DNA of 64,000 nucleotides from Peptoniphilaceae bacterium (GTDB lineage: Bacteria; Bacillota; Clostridia; Tissierellales; Peptoniphilaceae), in NCBI GenBank assembly GCA_902363535.1, contig CABJAE010000003.1, positions 62,001 through 126,000 of the forward strand, given 5' to 3'. The position numbers and the translations under genes were made by a program. Of the stretch, positions 1 through 7,746 are shown piece after piece. The notes under the pieces are model-generated. The model was not told where the DNA came from. It did no database searches and saw only the letters and a list, made by a program, of their open reading frames with translations. The first letter of the stretch is position 1. Every line of letters begins with the position of its first letter.

Positions 1-2076
1 ATAGGTTTTTAAGAATGTCGCTTTTTCGACTTTCTCTACTTTAAATTCCGTTCCCTCTTCAAAGACATCGGACATGTATTCCGCTTTTACGCCTGTGGCA
101 GCATCGACTTTGGTGACGAGCGTCGGCTCTTCCGGTTGCGGTTTCGGCGCATTGGGATCTGCCACGGGCTTAATGGTCACGGTTTTGGTCGCCGTCGTGT
201 TGTCGTTGTAGGTAATTTCCACTTTGATTTCGCTCTTGCCGTAAAGGGCTTTGGCGATTTCTACATCGTTGGAAACGTAGTGATCGGTGACCGTACTAAA
301 ACCAAAGGTCGATTTGTCGTATGCTTTTCCGTTGATCTTAATGGTCTTAATTTCGTTTCCAACTTCTTTTGCCTTTTGAGCCGAACCGAAATCCAATTCC
401 AATTGCGGTGAGGCTCCATTGATTCTAAAGATAATGTTTTGAATGGGGTATTCGTCTTTCTTTCCGGTTTCAGGTGCCGGCGTTTCGTGGCCGCTTTCGC
501 CCGGTTTGTTGTCCCAAACGGAACCGTCGGAGAAGGTAACTACAATATGAGGATCTTCCCCGGCTTCTTTTATTGCTTTCCCTAAAGCCGGTCCGCCATA
601 TTCACTGGTAGAATAAGCTTCAAAACATTCCGTCGAACCGCGCGTGATCCAACCTTGAACATTGGTAATTTTTTCTCCGCCATTGATTTGGAAAGAGGCA
701 TTCTTCATGGCTTCTTCTAAAGCATTGCTCTCTTCCCTATTGGAACTCAGCGGAAGGTTTTTAAAGAAAATTTTAGGCGTACTGTAGTCGTATTCCTTTT
801 TCCAGTTTTTAGAGAAACCGATGCGCTCGATTTGGAAGCGCTTCGCCAATGTGTTTTCATTGCCCGTTTCCGGTTTTTGCTTTTTATCTTCCTTTTCAAT
901 GTATTTCTTCACATCGAATTTAATTTCTTTCGGCGCTACATAGCCCGCTTGGGTGTAGGTAATGGTATTGTCGTCTTTAAAGCCGATTTCGATTTTGTGG
1001 GCCTTGTTGTCCAGTAATTTTAAGCCCGTCATGGCAAATTCGAGCTTCCCATTAAACAGCGTAAGATCTCTCGTGTCTTTCTTCGCATCGATAAAGAAGT
1101 TTGTAAAGCCCGGTCTTAAATCATTGCCTTGATTGTCGTCGACGAGGATGTAACGAATGTTTTGGAAGTATTTGGTATGCCATTGATCTTGCGGCGTATC
1201 ACTTGAAAGGATCAGGGCGTTGCCTAATTTTTCAGGCGTTCCCACACCGGTAATTTCCAAACCTTCTGCCATGCCGCCGGTATTCACTTGGCTAAGTTTA
1301 TTATTCGGCGCAGGTTCTTTGTTTTCGTCCACATAGCCCGCTTCCGTCTTCACGACTTCCGAGCCGTCTTTCATAATAATTTTAAATTCGTGGGCGGTTT
1401 TTCTGCCGAAGTTTTCTACAATGGCCGCCGCGTCTTTCATCTTATCCCAAGTGCGGAAAACGCCGCCTTGCCAGAGGAGATTGGGATAATTGTCGCTGCC
1501 TATAAAGTTCAGCGTCTTGCCGTCGATGACGACTTTTTCCACATTATTTTTTAATAAGTAAGTTAATGCGCCACCGTTGGAATCATGGGCGTATCTCAAT
1601 CGAACACCGACATAAGTTCCCACGGGATCCGTGCTGGATTGGCCTGTTTCAATGGATGTGATCGTCAGACCGTCTGCCATTTTCTTTATGTTTTCGTTTT
1701 TGATCACGCCTTTATAAAAGGTATAACCTTGCGCCGTAATCTCAATGAGATTTTCCGGCAAGACGAGGACATGATTGTCGATGATGATCTTTCCTTCGTC
1801 TTCATCATATCCGAAGGTGTAATTCGCCTCGCCTGTCGACGTGCCCTCTCTGTAATAAGATTGCTTGTTGATTTTAATCGCCGTGATGCTTCGCATCCAA
1901 TCGCTTTGTGCTTCTCCGGGCTCATCGCCTGCAAATCCTATTTTCAAAGCACCTTCCGATGTGTCGAAGACAATGCCCTGAGGCACTTCCTTCGCCCCAT
2001 TGGCGTGGACACTGCTTACAGGAAAACTTGTCAGCAGCATACAAAAAGCCAACAAGAGTGCTATGTGTCGTTTCAT
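1..2076 (-). CDS. Large secreted surface protein with repeated Hb-interacting-like domains (3' end outside window)
   Basis: Reading frame open from ATG at 2076 to the window edge, so 692 codons are seen and the C-terminus is missing. An AGGAGG-type ribosome-binding site lies 5-11 bases upstream; a second ATG at 2080 is in another frame. The first about 25 residues form a signal peptide (basic KRH, hydrophobic LLLAFCMLL, ending VHA). The mature part shows several units of roughly 90-110 residues with a shared outline: a strand around L-x-I-x-F, a W-x(3)-I-x-x-I-x-I-N/D motif (for example DWMRSITAIKINKQSY near residues 45-60), then a strand and a closing ITAQGY or YTQAGYV. This resembles the DUF1533/haemoglobin-interacting domain of streptococcal Shr-type proteins. 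Proline/glutamate-rich linkers (PETGNE, PAPETGKK, PKPQPEEP) separate blocks. Likely a wall- or S-layer-bound adhesin or haem/haemoglobin binder; domain identity is by eye only and no ligand can be proven. Confidence 0.75.
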   Translation of the reverse strand, partial: MKRHIALLLAFCMLLTSFPVSSVHANGAKEVPQGIVFDTSEGALKIGFAGDEPGEAQSDWMRSITAIKINKQSYYREGTSTGEANYTFGYDEDEGKIIIDNHVLVLPENLIEITAQGYTFYKGVIKNENIKKMADGLTITSIETGQSSTDPVGTYVGVRLRYAHDSNGGALTYLLKNNVEKVVIDGKTLNFIGSDNYPNLLWQGGVFRTWDKMKDAAAIVENFGRKTAHEFKIIMKDGSEVVKTEAGYVDENKEPAPNNKLSQVNTGGMAEGLEITGVGTPEKLGNALILSSDTPQDQWHTKYFQNIRYILVDDNQGNDLRPGFTNFFIDAKKDTRDLTLFNGKLEFAMTGLKLLDNKAHKIEIGFKDDNTITYTQAGYVAPKEIKFDVKKYIEKEDKKQKPETGNENTLAKRFQIERIGFSKNWKKEYDYSTPKIFFKNLPLSSNREESNALEEAMKNASFQINGGEKITNVQGWITRGSTECFEAYSTSEYGGPALGKAIKEAGEDPHIVVTFSDGSVWDNKPGESGHETPAPETGKKDEYPIQNIIFRINGASPQLELDFGSAQKAKEVGNEIKTIKINGKAYDKSTFGFSTVTDHYVSNDVEIAKALYGKSEIKVEITYNDNTTATKTVTIKPVADPNAPKPQPEEPTLVTKVDAATGVKAEYMSDVFEEGTEFKVEKVEKATFLKTY

Positions 2077-2130
2077 TCATGTTCCTCCTTCTGTCTATGG
2101 TTTGATAAAAACTAACTGATTGTTGCTATC

Positions 2131-2162
2131 ATTATATTAATTAAGCCGATAGACTTTATCAA
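2131..2162 (-). promoter_or_regulatory. Possible promoter of the surface protein gene
   Basis: On the minus strand TTGATA (2162..2157) is followed by TATAAT (2136..2131) at 20 bases, or by the weaker TAATAT at 17 bases. It lies about 55 bases upstream of the start codon. The long spacing makes the exact -10 choice uncertain. Confidence 0.35.
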
Positions 2163-2182
2163 TGGATTCGGTATAATTTTTT

Positions 2183-2200
2183 CGTTAACCTCGGTTAACG
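2183..2200. promoter_or_regulatory. Perfect 8-bp inverted repeat, possible operator
   Basis: CGTTAACC-TC-GGTTAACG is a perfect dyad with a 2-base centre. It sits just upstream of the -35 region of the minus-strand surface protein gene, where a regulator could bind. The cognate regulator is unknown. Confidence 0.35.
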
Positions 2201-2310
2201 CCCGGGGAGTGATATCATTTCTCATCGCTCCCTTATCCCGAAGATTTCAAGGTTTTTCCCACGGTAAACAGGGGGTTATTTTAATTTCAATCTTTGCTTT
2301 TCAATGGCAC

Positions 2311-2338
2311 AAAAAAAGCACCTCCGTGGAGATGCTTT
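2311..2338 (-). terminator. Intrinsic terminator after the lipoprotein gene
   Basis: Minus-strand hairpin with stem AAAGCA/TGCTTT plus CTCC/GGAG, followed by seven T. It lies about 20 bases past the stop codon at 2360. Confidence 0.75.
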
Positions 2339-2359
2339 CGCCCTTTGGTATGAAATTTT

Positions 2360-3076
2360 TTACATTTTTACCGAGGTCAATAGGGACATAATTCCGTCGA
2401 TGGCGTAGGAGCGGCGGCTCGGCACCTCGCCCTGTTTTCGCGGTTCTTTTTCTTTCACTGTGGCCACCAAATAGTTTCCGTCTTTCGCACCTAAGAGGAG
2501 CTGATCTTTTTTCGGAAAGTCTTTTGGGTTTTCTTCAATGGTGCCTAAGATTTCGCCGGTGGCTTTAAACTTAAAGGCGATGCTGTCTTTGCCCTTTACC
2601 ACCTCCACCCCTTCGATGCCGTCTTCCGGCCAATCCCAGGTAATGGCGGGATCGCTTAGGGTTTCTTTTTGCGTGATGTCGCTGTATGCCAAATCCTTCC
2701 GGTCGAAGGTGCCCAGGACGAGGAGGTGCTTCTCTTCATCGTAGCAGACGGTTTTTTTCTGGGATTCAAAGACTTCTTCCATGTTCACGTAGCGTTTGTC
2801 GCCTTGAAGGAGGACGGTATCTTTTCCAATGGGAATTTGAATGATCTTCTCCCGCGTCGTTTTAAAGGACACATTTTTATCGTCTTTCACGGGCAGATAG
2901 CAGGCCTTTTCCATGACCACCGCTTCGTCGATGAATGCCTTGCCGTCTTTTCCTATGTAATCCGTTGCGTCCAATAGTTGACCGCAAAAGATCACATGAT
3001 CGATCGTTCGCGACGCCGGCGCCGTGCAGCCCACCAAAAAAAGCAAGAGAAGCGCGGCGAATAATCCTTTTTTCAT
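2360..3076 (-). CDS. Lipoprotein of unknown function
   Basis: 238 residues from ATG at 3076, chosen because GGGGAGA lies six bases upstream and because the signal peptide starts there; a longer frame to 3136 would add an unlikely N-terminus. The leader MKKGLFAALLLLFLVGC ends in the lipobox LVGC with Cys17 as the lipid-attachment site, so the product should be anchored to the outer face of the membrane. The first half (pattern around YLPVKDD, then KRYVNMEEVFE) recalls the copper-amine-oxidase-N-like beta domain found in many Firmicutes envelope proteins; the second half has no family I recognise. It follows the rplA operon but is cut off from it by a terminator and has its own extended -10 (TGCTATAAT at 3106..3098). 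Function unknown. Confidence 0.8.
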   Translation of the reverse strand: MKKGLFAALLLLFLVGCTAPASRTIDHVIFCGQLLDATDYIGKDGKAFIDEAVVMEKACYLPVKDDKNVSFKTTREKIIQIPIGKDTVLLQGDKRYVNMEEVFESQKKTVCYDEEKHLLVLGTFDRKDLAYSDITQKETLSDPAITWDWPEDGIEGVEVVKGKDSIAFKFKATGEILGTIEENPKDFPKKDQLLLGAKDGNYLVATVKEKEPRKQGEVPSRRSYAIDGIMSLLTSVKM

Positions 3077-3170
3077 TTCATCTCCCCCTTTTTTCTCATT
3101 ATAGCAGAGGCCGCTAAAGAAAAAGAGTCGGCGCATCTAAGCTTTTGCTAAGATTCAAGGCTTTGTTTGC

Positions 3171-3199
3171 AAAAGAAAAGCGCCCGCCGAGGCGAGCGC
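3171..3199 (-). terminator. Terminator of the rpmG-secE-nusG-rplKA operon
   Basis: Minus-strand hairpin GCGC-T-CGCC-TC-GGCG-G-GCGC at 3199..3180 followed by TTTTCTTTT, starting 15 bases past the rplA stop codon. It marks the operon end before any rplJ or rplL gene. Confidence 0.85.
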
Positions 3200-3213
3200 A
3201 ATCTTTTATCTTG

Positions 3214-3912
3214 TTAATCCATTAATTTAGAGCCGTTTACGCGGATCCCGGGGCCCATGGTGGAAGCCACGGTGACGGAGCGCAAGTAGCGACCTTTGGC
3301 TGCTGCCGGTTTCGAACGAATAATGGCAGACATTAAGGTTTTGAAGTTTTCGGTAAGTTTTTCGGTACCGAAGGATTTCTTGCCGATGGGTACGTTGATG
3401 ATGGCCGCTTTGTCGACGCGGTATTCAACTTTACCTGCTTTGATTTCTTGCACGGCTTGTGCTACTTCAAAGGTAACGGTGCCGGCTTTCGGGTTCGGCA
3501 TGAGGCCCTTGGGACCTAAAACACGACCGATGCGACCGACGACGCCCATCATGTCGGGTGTTGCCACGACGACATCGAATTCGAACCAGTTTTCATCTTG
3601 GATCTTCTTCATGAGCTCTTCGCCGCCGACGTAATCTGCGCCGGCTTCTTCGGCTTCTTTTGCCTTTTCGCCCTTAGCGAAGACCAAGATGCGTTCCGTA
3701 CGACCGGTGCCGTGAGGCAGGACGACGGTGCCGCGGACTTGTTGGTCGGCGTGACGGGGGTCGACGCCGAGACGAACGGCGAGCTCGATGGTTTCATCGA
3801 AATTAGCGACGGCGGTCTTTTGTACCAATTCAATGGCTTCGTTCACATCGTAGAGATTGGAACGATCGACGAGTTTAAGACTGTCTTGATATTTTTTACC
3901 TCTCTTAGGCAT
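3214..3912 (-). CDS. rplA: 50S ribosomal protein L1
   Basis: 232 residues, the normal length for L1, which forms the mobile L1 stalk near the ribosomal E site and can repress its own operon by binding mRNA. The N-terminus [16 protein letters not shown] and the signature region with [15 protein letters not shown] are diagnostic. The start ATG has AAGGAGG eight bases upstream. It is the last gene of the operon rpmG-secE-nusG-rplK-rplA: rplK ends 42 bases upstream and a strong terminator follows. In most Firmicutes rplJ and rplL come next; here the operon stops and a lipoprotein gene follows. Confidence 0.98.
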   Translation of the reverse strand: MPKRGKKYQDSLKLVDRSNLYDVNEAIELVQKTAVANFDETIELAVRLGVDPRHADQQVRGTVVLPHGTGRTERILVFAKGEKAKEAEEAGADYVGGEELMKKIQDENWFEFDVVVATPDMMGVVGRIGRVLGPKGLMPNPKAGTVTFEVAQAVQEIKAGKVEYRVDKAAIINVPIGKKSFGTEKLTENFKTLMSAIIRSKPAAAKGRYLRSVTVASTMGPGIRVNGSKLMD

Positions 3913-3954
3913 GTTTAACCTCCTTGTGGTTCAAACGAAATGGAATTTCTCCCA

Positions 3955-4380
3955 CTAACCTTCTACTTCGACGCCCATGCTGCGTGCCGTACCGGCGATC
4001 ATGCGCATGGCCGCTTCGACATCGGCTGCGTTTAAGTCGGGCATTTTCGTTTCGGCAATTTGACGGCATTGATCTTTGGTGATCTTGGCCACTTTGTTCT
4101 TGTTGGGCTCGCCGCTTGCCTTGTCGATGCCTGCCGCTTTTTTAATTAAGACGGCTGCCGGCGGGGTCTTGGTAATAAAGGTAAAGGAACGATCTTGGTA
4201 GACGGTCAAGACAACCGGAATGATCATGCCGGCTTGGTCTTGCGTCTTGGCGTTAAATGCTTTGGTAAATTCCATAATGTTAACGCCGTGGGGCCCGAGG
4301 GCGGTACCGACCGGCGGTGCCGGCGTTGCCTTGCCTGCGGGGATTTGTAATTTAACGATTGCTATGACTTTCTTTGCCAT
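3955..4380 (-). CDS. rplK: 50S ribosomal protein L11
   Basis: 141 residues, standard length. L11 binds the GTPase-associated centre of 23S rRNA and contacts elongation factors and RelA. The N-terminal domain ([32 protein letters not shown]) and the C-terminal RNA-binding domain ([28 protein letters not shown]) are both intact. ATG is preceded by TTAGGAGGTG. The gene lies between nusG (58 bases upstream) and rplA (42 bases downstream) in the classic order, so co-transcription is expected. Confidence 0.98.
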   Translation of the reverse strand: MAKKVIAIVKLQIPAGKATPAPPVGTALGPHGVNIMEFTKAFNAKTQDQAGMIIPVVLTVYQDRSFTFITKTPPAAVLIKKAAGIDKASGEPNKNKVAKITKDQCRQIAETKMPDLNAADVEAAMRMIAGTARSMGVEVEG

Positions 4381-4438
4381 AGTACACCTCCTAATGTGGT
4401 TTTGCGGGGTTTCCCTCCCACTCTTAATGTGCTTACGT

Positions 4439-4996
4439 TTATGCCTCGGTTAATTGGTTGACATCCAATTCTACCAATGTGTCGCGGCCGAACATGGAAA
4501 TGGTGACTTTCACCTTTCGATTTTCCTCGTCCAGCTCTTTGACAATGCCGACGAAATCTTCGAAGGGTCCCGTCAGAACTTTGACGCGATCGCCCACGGC
4601 ATAGGTATCCGACAGGGCTTCTTTTTTCGTCACGCCTAAGTGCTTGACTTCTTCGTCGGACAGGGGAATGGGTTTGCTCCCCGGGCCGACAAAGCCGGTG
4701 ACGCCTCTGGTATTTCTGACGACGTACCAGGATTTATCGTTCATAATCATTTTTACCAGGACGTAGGAAGGGAACATTTTGCGTTCCTTTAATTTCTTTA
4801 CGCCGTCTTTTTCTTCGACGTAATCTTCCATGGGAACCTGGACATCAAAGATCATGTCGCCTAGATCCTGATTTTTCACCATGGATTCCATATTGTCTTT
4901 GACTTTGTTTTCGTGGCCGGAATAGGTATGGATCACATACCAATGGGCTTCTTCCTGAGAGGTTTCGCCCTGGGTGCGATTTAAATCATCTGTCAA
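4439..4996 (-). CDS. nusG: Transcription termination/antitermination factor NusG
   Basis: 185 residues. The NGN domain ([18 protein letters not shown] near residues 19-36, [20 protein letters not shown]) binds RNA polymerase, and the C-terminal KOW domain ([17 protein letters not shown]) contacts ribosome S10 or Rho. The start is TTG at 4996, set by GGAGG seven bases upstream; the next in-frame ATG would cut into conserved sequence. It lies 19 bases after secE, the usual arrangement. N-terminal residues 2-17 are an acidic, family-variable extension. Confidence 0.97.
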   Translation of the reverse strand: MTDDLNRTQGETSQEEAHWYVIHTYSGHENKVKDNMESMVKNQDLGDMIFDVQVPMEDYVEEKDGVKKLKERKMFPSYVLVKMIMNDKSWYVVRNTRGVTGFVGPGSKPIPLSDEEVKHLGVTKKEALSDTYAVGDRVKVLTGPFEDFVGIVKELDEENRKVKVTISMFGRDTLVELDVNQLTEA

Positions 4997-5015
4997 TTGA
5001 AATCCTCCATACCGC

Positions 5016-5237
5016 TTATATGCCGAAAATCAGGCCCATAATGTGGCTAAAGACAAAGTCAACGGCGTAAAGAAACAGGGCGGTGACGATGCTTACGAAA
5101 ATAACGATTAAGCTATATTGGAATAATTGTTTTTTCGTCGGCCATACGACCCGTTTAAATTCCCTTTTGACACCGCGAAAATATTTCGTCAAGGATTGTT
5201 TTTCCTCAACTTTCGGCGTAGTGGATTTTTGCGCCAT
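5016..5237 (-). CDS. secE: Preprotein translocase subunit SecE
   Basis: 73 residues with one C-terminal membrane helix (LIVIFVSIVTALFLYAVDFV), the typical single-span form of Gram-positive SecE. The cytoplasmic amphipathic part contains the family motif FRGVKREFKRVVWPTKKQ. The start is ATG at 5237 after AAGGAGAG; a longer open frame reaching 5294 runs through the rpmG gene and is rejected. SecE clamps SecY in the translocon. It lies 11 bases after rpmG and 19 before nusG. Confidence 0.96.
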   Translation of the reverse strand: MAQKSTTPKVEEKQSLTKYFRGVKREFKRVVWPTKKQLFQYSLIVIFVSIVTALFLYAVDFVFSHIMGLIFGI

Positions 5238-5248
5238 CGTATCTCTCC

Positions 5249-5398
5249 TTACTTCGTCTCCTTGTGGACCGTATGAGTCTTGCAGAATTTGCAATACTTC
5301 TTGATTTCCATACGTTCAGGCGTATTTTTCTTGTTCTTGTACGTGACATAGTTTCTTTGCTTGCACTCTGTGCATTCTAATGTGACGCGATCTGCCAT
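5249..5398 (-). CDS. rpmG: 50S ribosomal protein L33
   Basis: 49 residues, translated directly from the minus strand. It has the two zinc-ribbon cysteine pairs CTEC (near residue 9) and CKFC (near residue 35) and the family core [24 protein letters not shown] at 5398 has GAGGAGG eight bases upstream. This is the first gene of the secE-nusG-rplKA operon. The cysteine-containing form suggests a zinc-dependent L33 paralogue, so a zinc-free copy might exist elsewhere. Confidence 0.95.
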   Translation of the reverse strand: MADRVTLECTECKQRNYVTYKNKKNTPERMEIKKYCKFCKTHTVHKETK

Positions 5399-5439
5399 CA
5401 CACACCTCCTCTGACTAAATTAATGGAAATAAACTCAAT

Positions 5440-5469
5440 AAAAAAGGGGCTTGTATCAAGCCGCTTTTT
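5440..5469. terminator. Hairpin with U-tracts on both sides, in the leader of rpmG
   Basis: Stem GGCTTG/CAAGCC with a 3-base loop at 5448-5462. On the minus strand it is followed by CC and six T; on the plus strand by GC and five T. It lies between the rpmG promoter and the rpmG start, so it may act as a leader attenuator as well as the end of the hemerythrin transcript. Confidence 0.65.
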
Positions 5470-5498
5470 CCGGTTTTCCGGATTTGGTTTACGGAGTA

Positions 5499-5527
5499 AT
5501 CTTATCAAATATCCGGCTTCCTGTCAA
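5499..5527 (-). promoter_or_regulatory. Promoter of the rpmG-secE-nusG-rplKA operon
   Basis: TTGACA (5527..5522), a 17-base spacer and TAAGAT (5504..5499) on the minus strand: a near-consensus sigma-A promoter about 100 bases upstream of rpmG. Confidence 0.8.
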
Positions 5528-5531
5528 TTGT

Positions 5532-6095
5532 TTAGGCCTTTTTATTTTCCAAAAGCCCTTCCCAACGGTCCAATTCCTTCAGGTAGTTTTCCCTACGCGC
5601 AGCGTGTTCGGTTTCAAATGCTTTCGTCTCCCGATCCACGGCCTCTAAACGCTCGGGACTTAGGTTCCTTTCGGCAAAGGGATAGACCACGGCGTTTTCA
5701 CGCTCGGCGTGGGCCTCCAGCAAAAAGGCGTAGTTGTACATGAGCCCGAAGACATCCAGGAGATGTTCATCGGTGGGATCAGCTTCCCACACTTGCCACG
5801 CCTCGTCTAAATTCCTCACGATGTTTCGCGCCTGATCGTGTTCGGCAAACATGCCTTGGCGCACGATTTTTTCCGCCACGGGGCCTAAATCCGCGAGCAT
5901 GTAGCGAAAGAGAATGTCTTCTTCCTTGCCGTGGTGATGGGCGTCGGAATAATTGCGAATAAATTCGATCATGGGAAGTACTTCGTCTTGAAACAAAACC
6001 TCCCCTTCCAATGCCTTGACTAAATAGCGGCGAATGATCCCGGTGAAGCGCAGGATCTGTTCGTGTTCTTTCATGAGTACATCAATTCCGTACAT
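5532..6095 (-). CDS. Hemerythrin-like HHE-domain protein
   Basis: 187 residues from ATG at 6095, chosen because AAAGGAG sits eight bases upstream and the conserved fold begins at MYGIDVLMKEHEQILR; the open frame extends further into the upstream gene. Histidines and acids in four helices fit an HHE cation-binding domain: LMKEHEQ (helix 1), DAHHHGKEEDIL (helix 2), MFAEHDQAR (helix 3), LEAHAERENAVVYP (helix 4). Such proteins carry a diiron centre and act in oxygen/NO sensing or iron handling; the exact role is unknown. It overlaps the end of the upstream flavoprotein gene by 14 bases, so the two are translated from one mRNA. A redox/oxygen-protection role for the pair is an inference. Confidence 0.88.
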   Translation of the reverse strand: MYGIDVLMKEHEQILRFTGIIRRYLVKALEGEVLFQDEVLPMIEFIRNYSDAHHHGKEEDILFRYMLADLGPVAEKIVRQGMFAEHDQARNIVRNLDEAWQVWEADPTDEHLLDVFGLMYNYAFLLEAHAERENAVVYPFAERNLSPERLEAVDRETKAFETEHAARRENYLKELDRWEGLLENKKA

Positions 6096-7632
6096 GGTTT
6101 TTCTCCTTTTCGATGATTTTTTCCGCCACGCGCATGCCGTCCATGGCGGAGGAGACGATACCCCCGGCATAGCCCGCCCCTTCCCCGGCGGGATAGAGGT
6201 TTTCGTGGCTTATGGATTCCAACGACGCCGAATCTCTCGTGATCCGCACCGGCGAAGAGGAGCGGGTCTCCGGCGCCGTGAGCAGCGCCTTTTCGATGAG
6301 GGCCGGGAAGCGGCGGCCCATGTCTTTGAGCCCTTCCGTCAAGGCACGGTCCAGTTCCTCGGAATAAATGGTATGCAGGTCTGCAAAAAATGTGCCGGGC
6401 TTGTAGGTCGGCGTAACGGCCGCCGTTTTCTCGCCGTAAAGGTAGCTGCTCGCGCTTTCAACCGGCGCCTTGTAGCTGTTCGTCATGGCGAAGACCTTCC
6501 GCTCGATTTCGCGCTGAAATTCCACGCCGGCGAGAACGCCTTCGCCGTAGGTGGTGTGATCCACGGTGACGAGGACGGCGGCGTTGGCATTTTCCCCGTC
6601 CCGCGCCTTGTAGCTCATGCCGTTGGTCACGACGCCGCCTTCCTCCGACGCGGCGGCCACCACTTTGCCCCCGGGGCACATGCAGAAGGTGTAGACGCCC
6701 TTTTCTTCCACTTTGGCGGTGAGGCTGTAATCGGCGGCGGGAAGGAAGCGGCACATGTCCCCGTACTGGCTTTCATTGATGGCGGCCTGTGGCTCTTCGA
6801 TGCGAAAGCCCACGGCGAAGGGTTTCTGCTCCATGGCCACGCCCTTTTCGTGAAGCATATAAAAGCTGTCACGAGCCGAGTGGCCCAAGGCGAAGACCAC
6901 ATATTTGGCGCGAAAATCCCCGCTGTTTGTTGTGAGGAGATAGCCCTCTTCATCTTTTGTAATGGATTTTAACGCCGTGCGGAAGTGGATCTCCGCTCCC
7001 ATATGCTCCAGTTCTTTTCTTAAAAGAACCAAAACCTTTCTCAGGGCATCGGTGCCTACGTGAGGCTTTTTCTTGTAGAGAATGCTCTCATCCACCGCCA
7101 GGCGGCTGAACAACTCAAGCACCGTGCGACCACGGGGATCTTTGGAGCGGCTGGTGAGTTTGCCGTCGGAGAAGGTGCCGGCGCCTCCTTCGCCGAACTG
7201 CACATTGCTCTCGGGATCCAGCTCGCCGGTTTCCCAAAAGGCTTCCACTTTTTTCACGCGATCTTCCACGGCGTCGCCTCGCTCCAAAAGGATCGGCGCC
7301 ATGCCCCGCTTGGCGAGCACCCAGGCGCAGAAGAGCCCGGCCGGTCCCGCGCCGACGACGACGGGCCGCTCCGCCGTTTCTATGGGCGACAAATCGTAGG
7401 GCTTTTCTCTTACGGGAAGGATCTGTTTGTTTTTGCGCACTTTTTTGTCCGTGATTATGTCCACGGCGGCGGTGAAGCGCATGGTGCGCCCCTTCCTCGC
7501 GTCCACGGACTCCCGGTGGCGGCGCCAGGTGTAGTCGCCGGCCTTTAATCCGGTGATTTTTTCGATTTCGGCCTCGTAGGCTTCGGGTTTCGAGTCGATG
7601 GGCCGATGTAAATTGTTGATTCGATAGTTCAT
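6082..7632 (-). CDS. FAD-dependent dehydrogenase of the COG2509 type
   Basis: 516 residues. A Rossmann FAD-binding motif VVVGAGPAGLFCAWVLAKRG starts near residue 90, followed by an acidic residue in LLERGD, and a second signature GEGGAGTFSDGKLTSR near residue 145. The C-terminus ends in a typical flavoprotein segment (NLYPAGEGAGYAGGIVSSAMDG). These match the uncharacterised NAD(FAD)-utilising dehydrogenase family of Firmicutes. The N-terminal 85 residues form a small domain before the FAD site. The physiological substrate is not known. Its start is ATG at 7632; a promoter -10 lies only seven bases upstream (see findings). It is followed, with overlap, by a hemerythrin-like gene. Confidence 0.9.
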   Translation of the reverse strand: MNYRINNLHRPIDSKPEAYEAEIEKITGLKAGDYTWRRHRESVDARKGRTMRFTAAVDIITDKKVRKNKQILPVREKPYDLSPIETAERPVVVGAGPAGLFCAWVLAKRGMAPILLERGDAVEDRVKKVEAFWETGELDPESNVQFGEGGAGTFSDGKLTSRSKDPRGRTVLELFSRLAVDESILYKKKPHVGTDALRKVLVLLRKELEHMGAEIHFRTALKSITKDEEGYLLTTNSGDFRAKYVVFALGHSARDSFYMLHEKGVAMEQKPFAVGFRIEEPQAAINESQYGDMCRFLPAADYSLTAKVEEKGVYTFCMCPGGKVVAAASEEGGVVTNGMSYKARDGENANAAVLVTVDHTTYGEGVLAGVEFQREIERKVFAMTNSYKAPVESASSYLYGEKTAAVTPTYKPGTFFADLHTIYSEELDRALTEGLKDMGRRFPALIEKALLTAPETRSSSPVRITRDSASLESISHENLYPAGEGAGYAGGIVSSAMDGMRVAEKIIEKEKNHVRN

Positions 7633-7639
7633 AGGCTCA

Positions 7640-7668
7640 ATTATCCTTTGTCTTTTTCAAAAGGTCAA
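7640..7668 (-). promoter_or_regulatory. Promoter of the flavoprotein/hemerythrin pair
   Basis: TTGACC (7668..7663), 17 bases, GATAAT (7645..7640) on the minus strand. Only seven bases separate the -10 from the ATG, so the transcript would begin at or next to the start codon. Confidence 0.6.
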
Positions 7669-7715
7669 GTTCAGTGTACGGTATTTTCCTGAAAAATTCC
7701 GTAACTTATGTAACG

Positions 7716-7741
7716 AAAAAGCCTCCCCGCAGGAAGGCCTT
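7716..7741 (-). terminator. Terminator of the purine operon
   Basis: Minus-strand hairpin GCCTTCC-TGCG-GGGAGGC followed by five T, ending the transcript of the purD-purL gene shortly after its stop at 7747. Confidence 0.8.
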
Positions 7742-7746
7742 TCGAA

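Noticed and set aside
5238..5294. N-terminal extension of SecE
   Set aside because: The extension is read in another frame over the rpmG end; the strong ribosome-binding site is at 5237.
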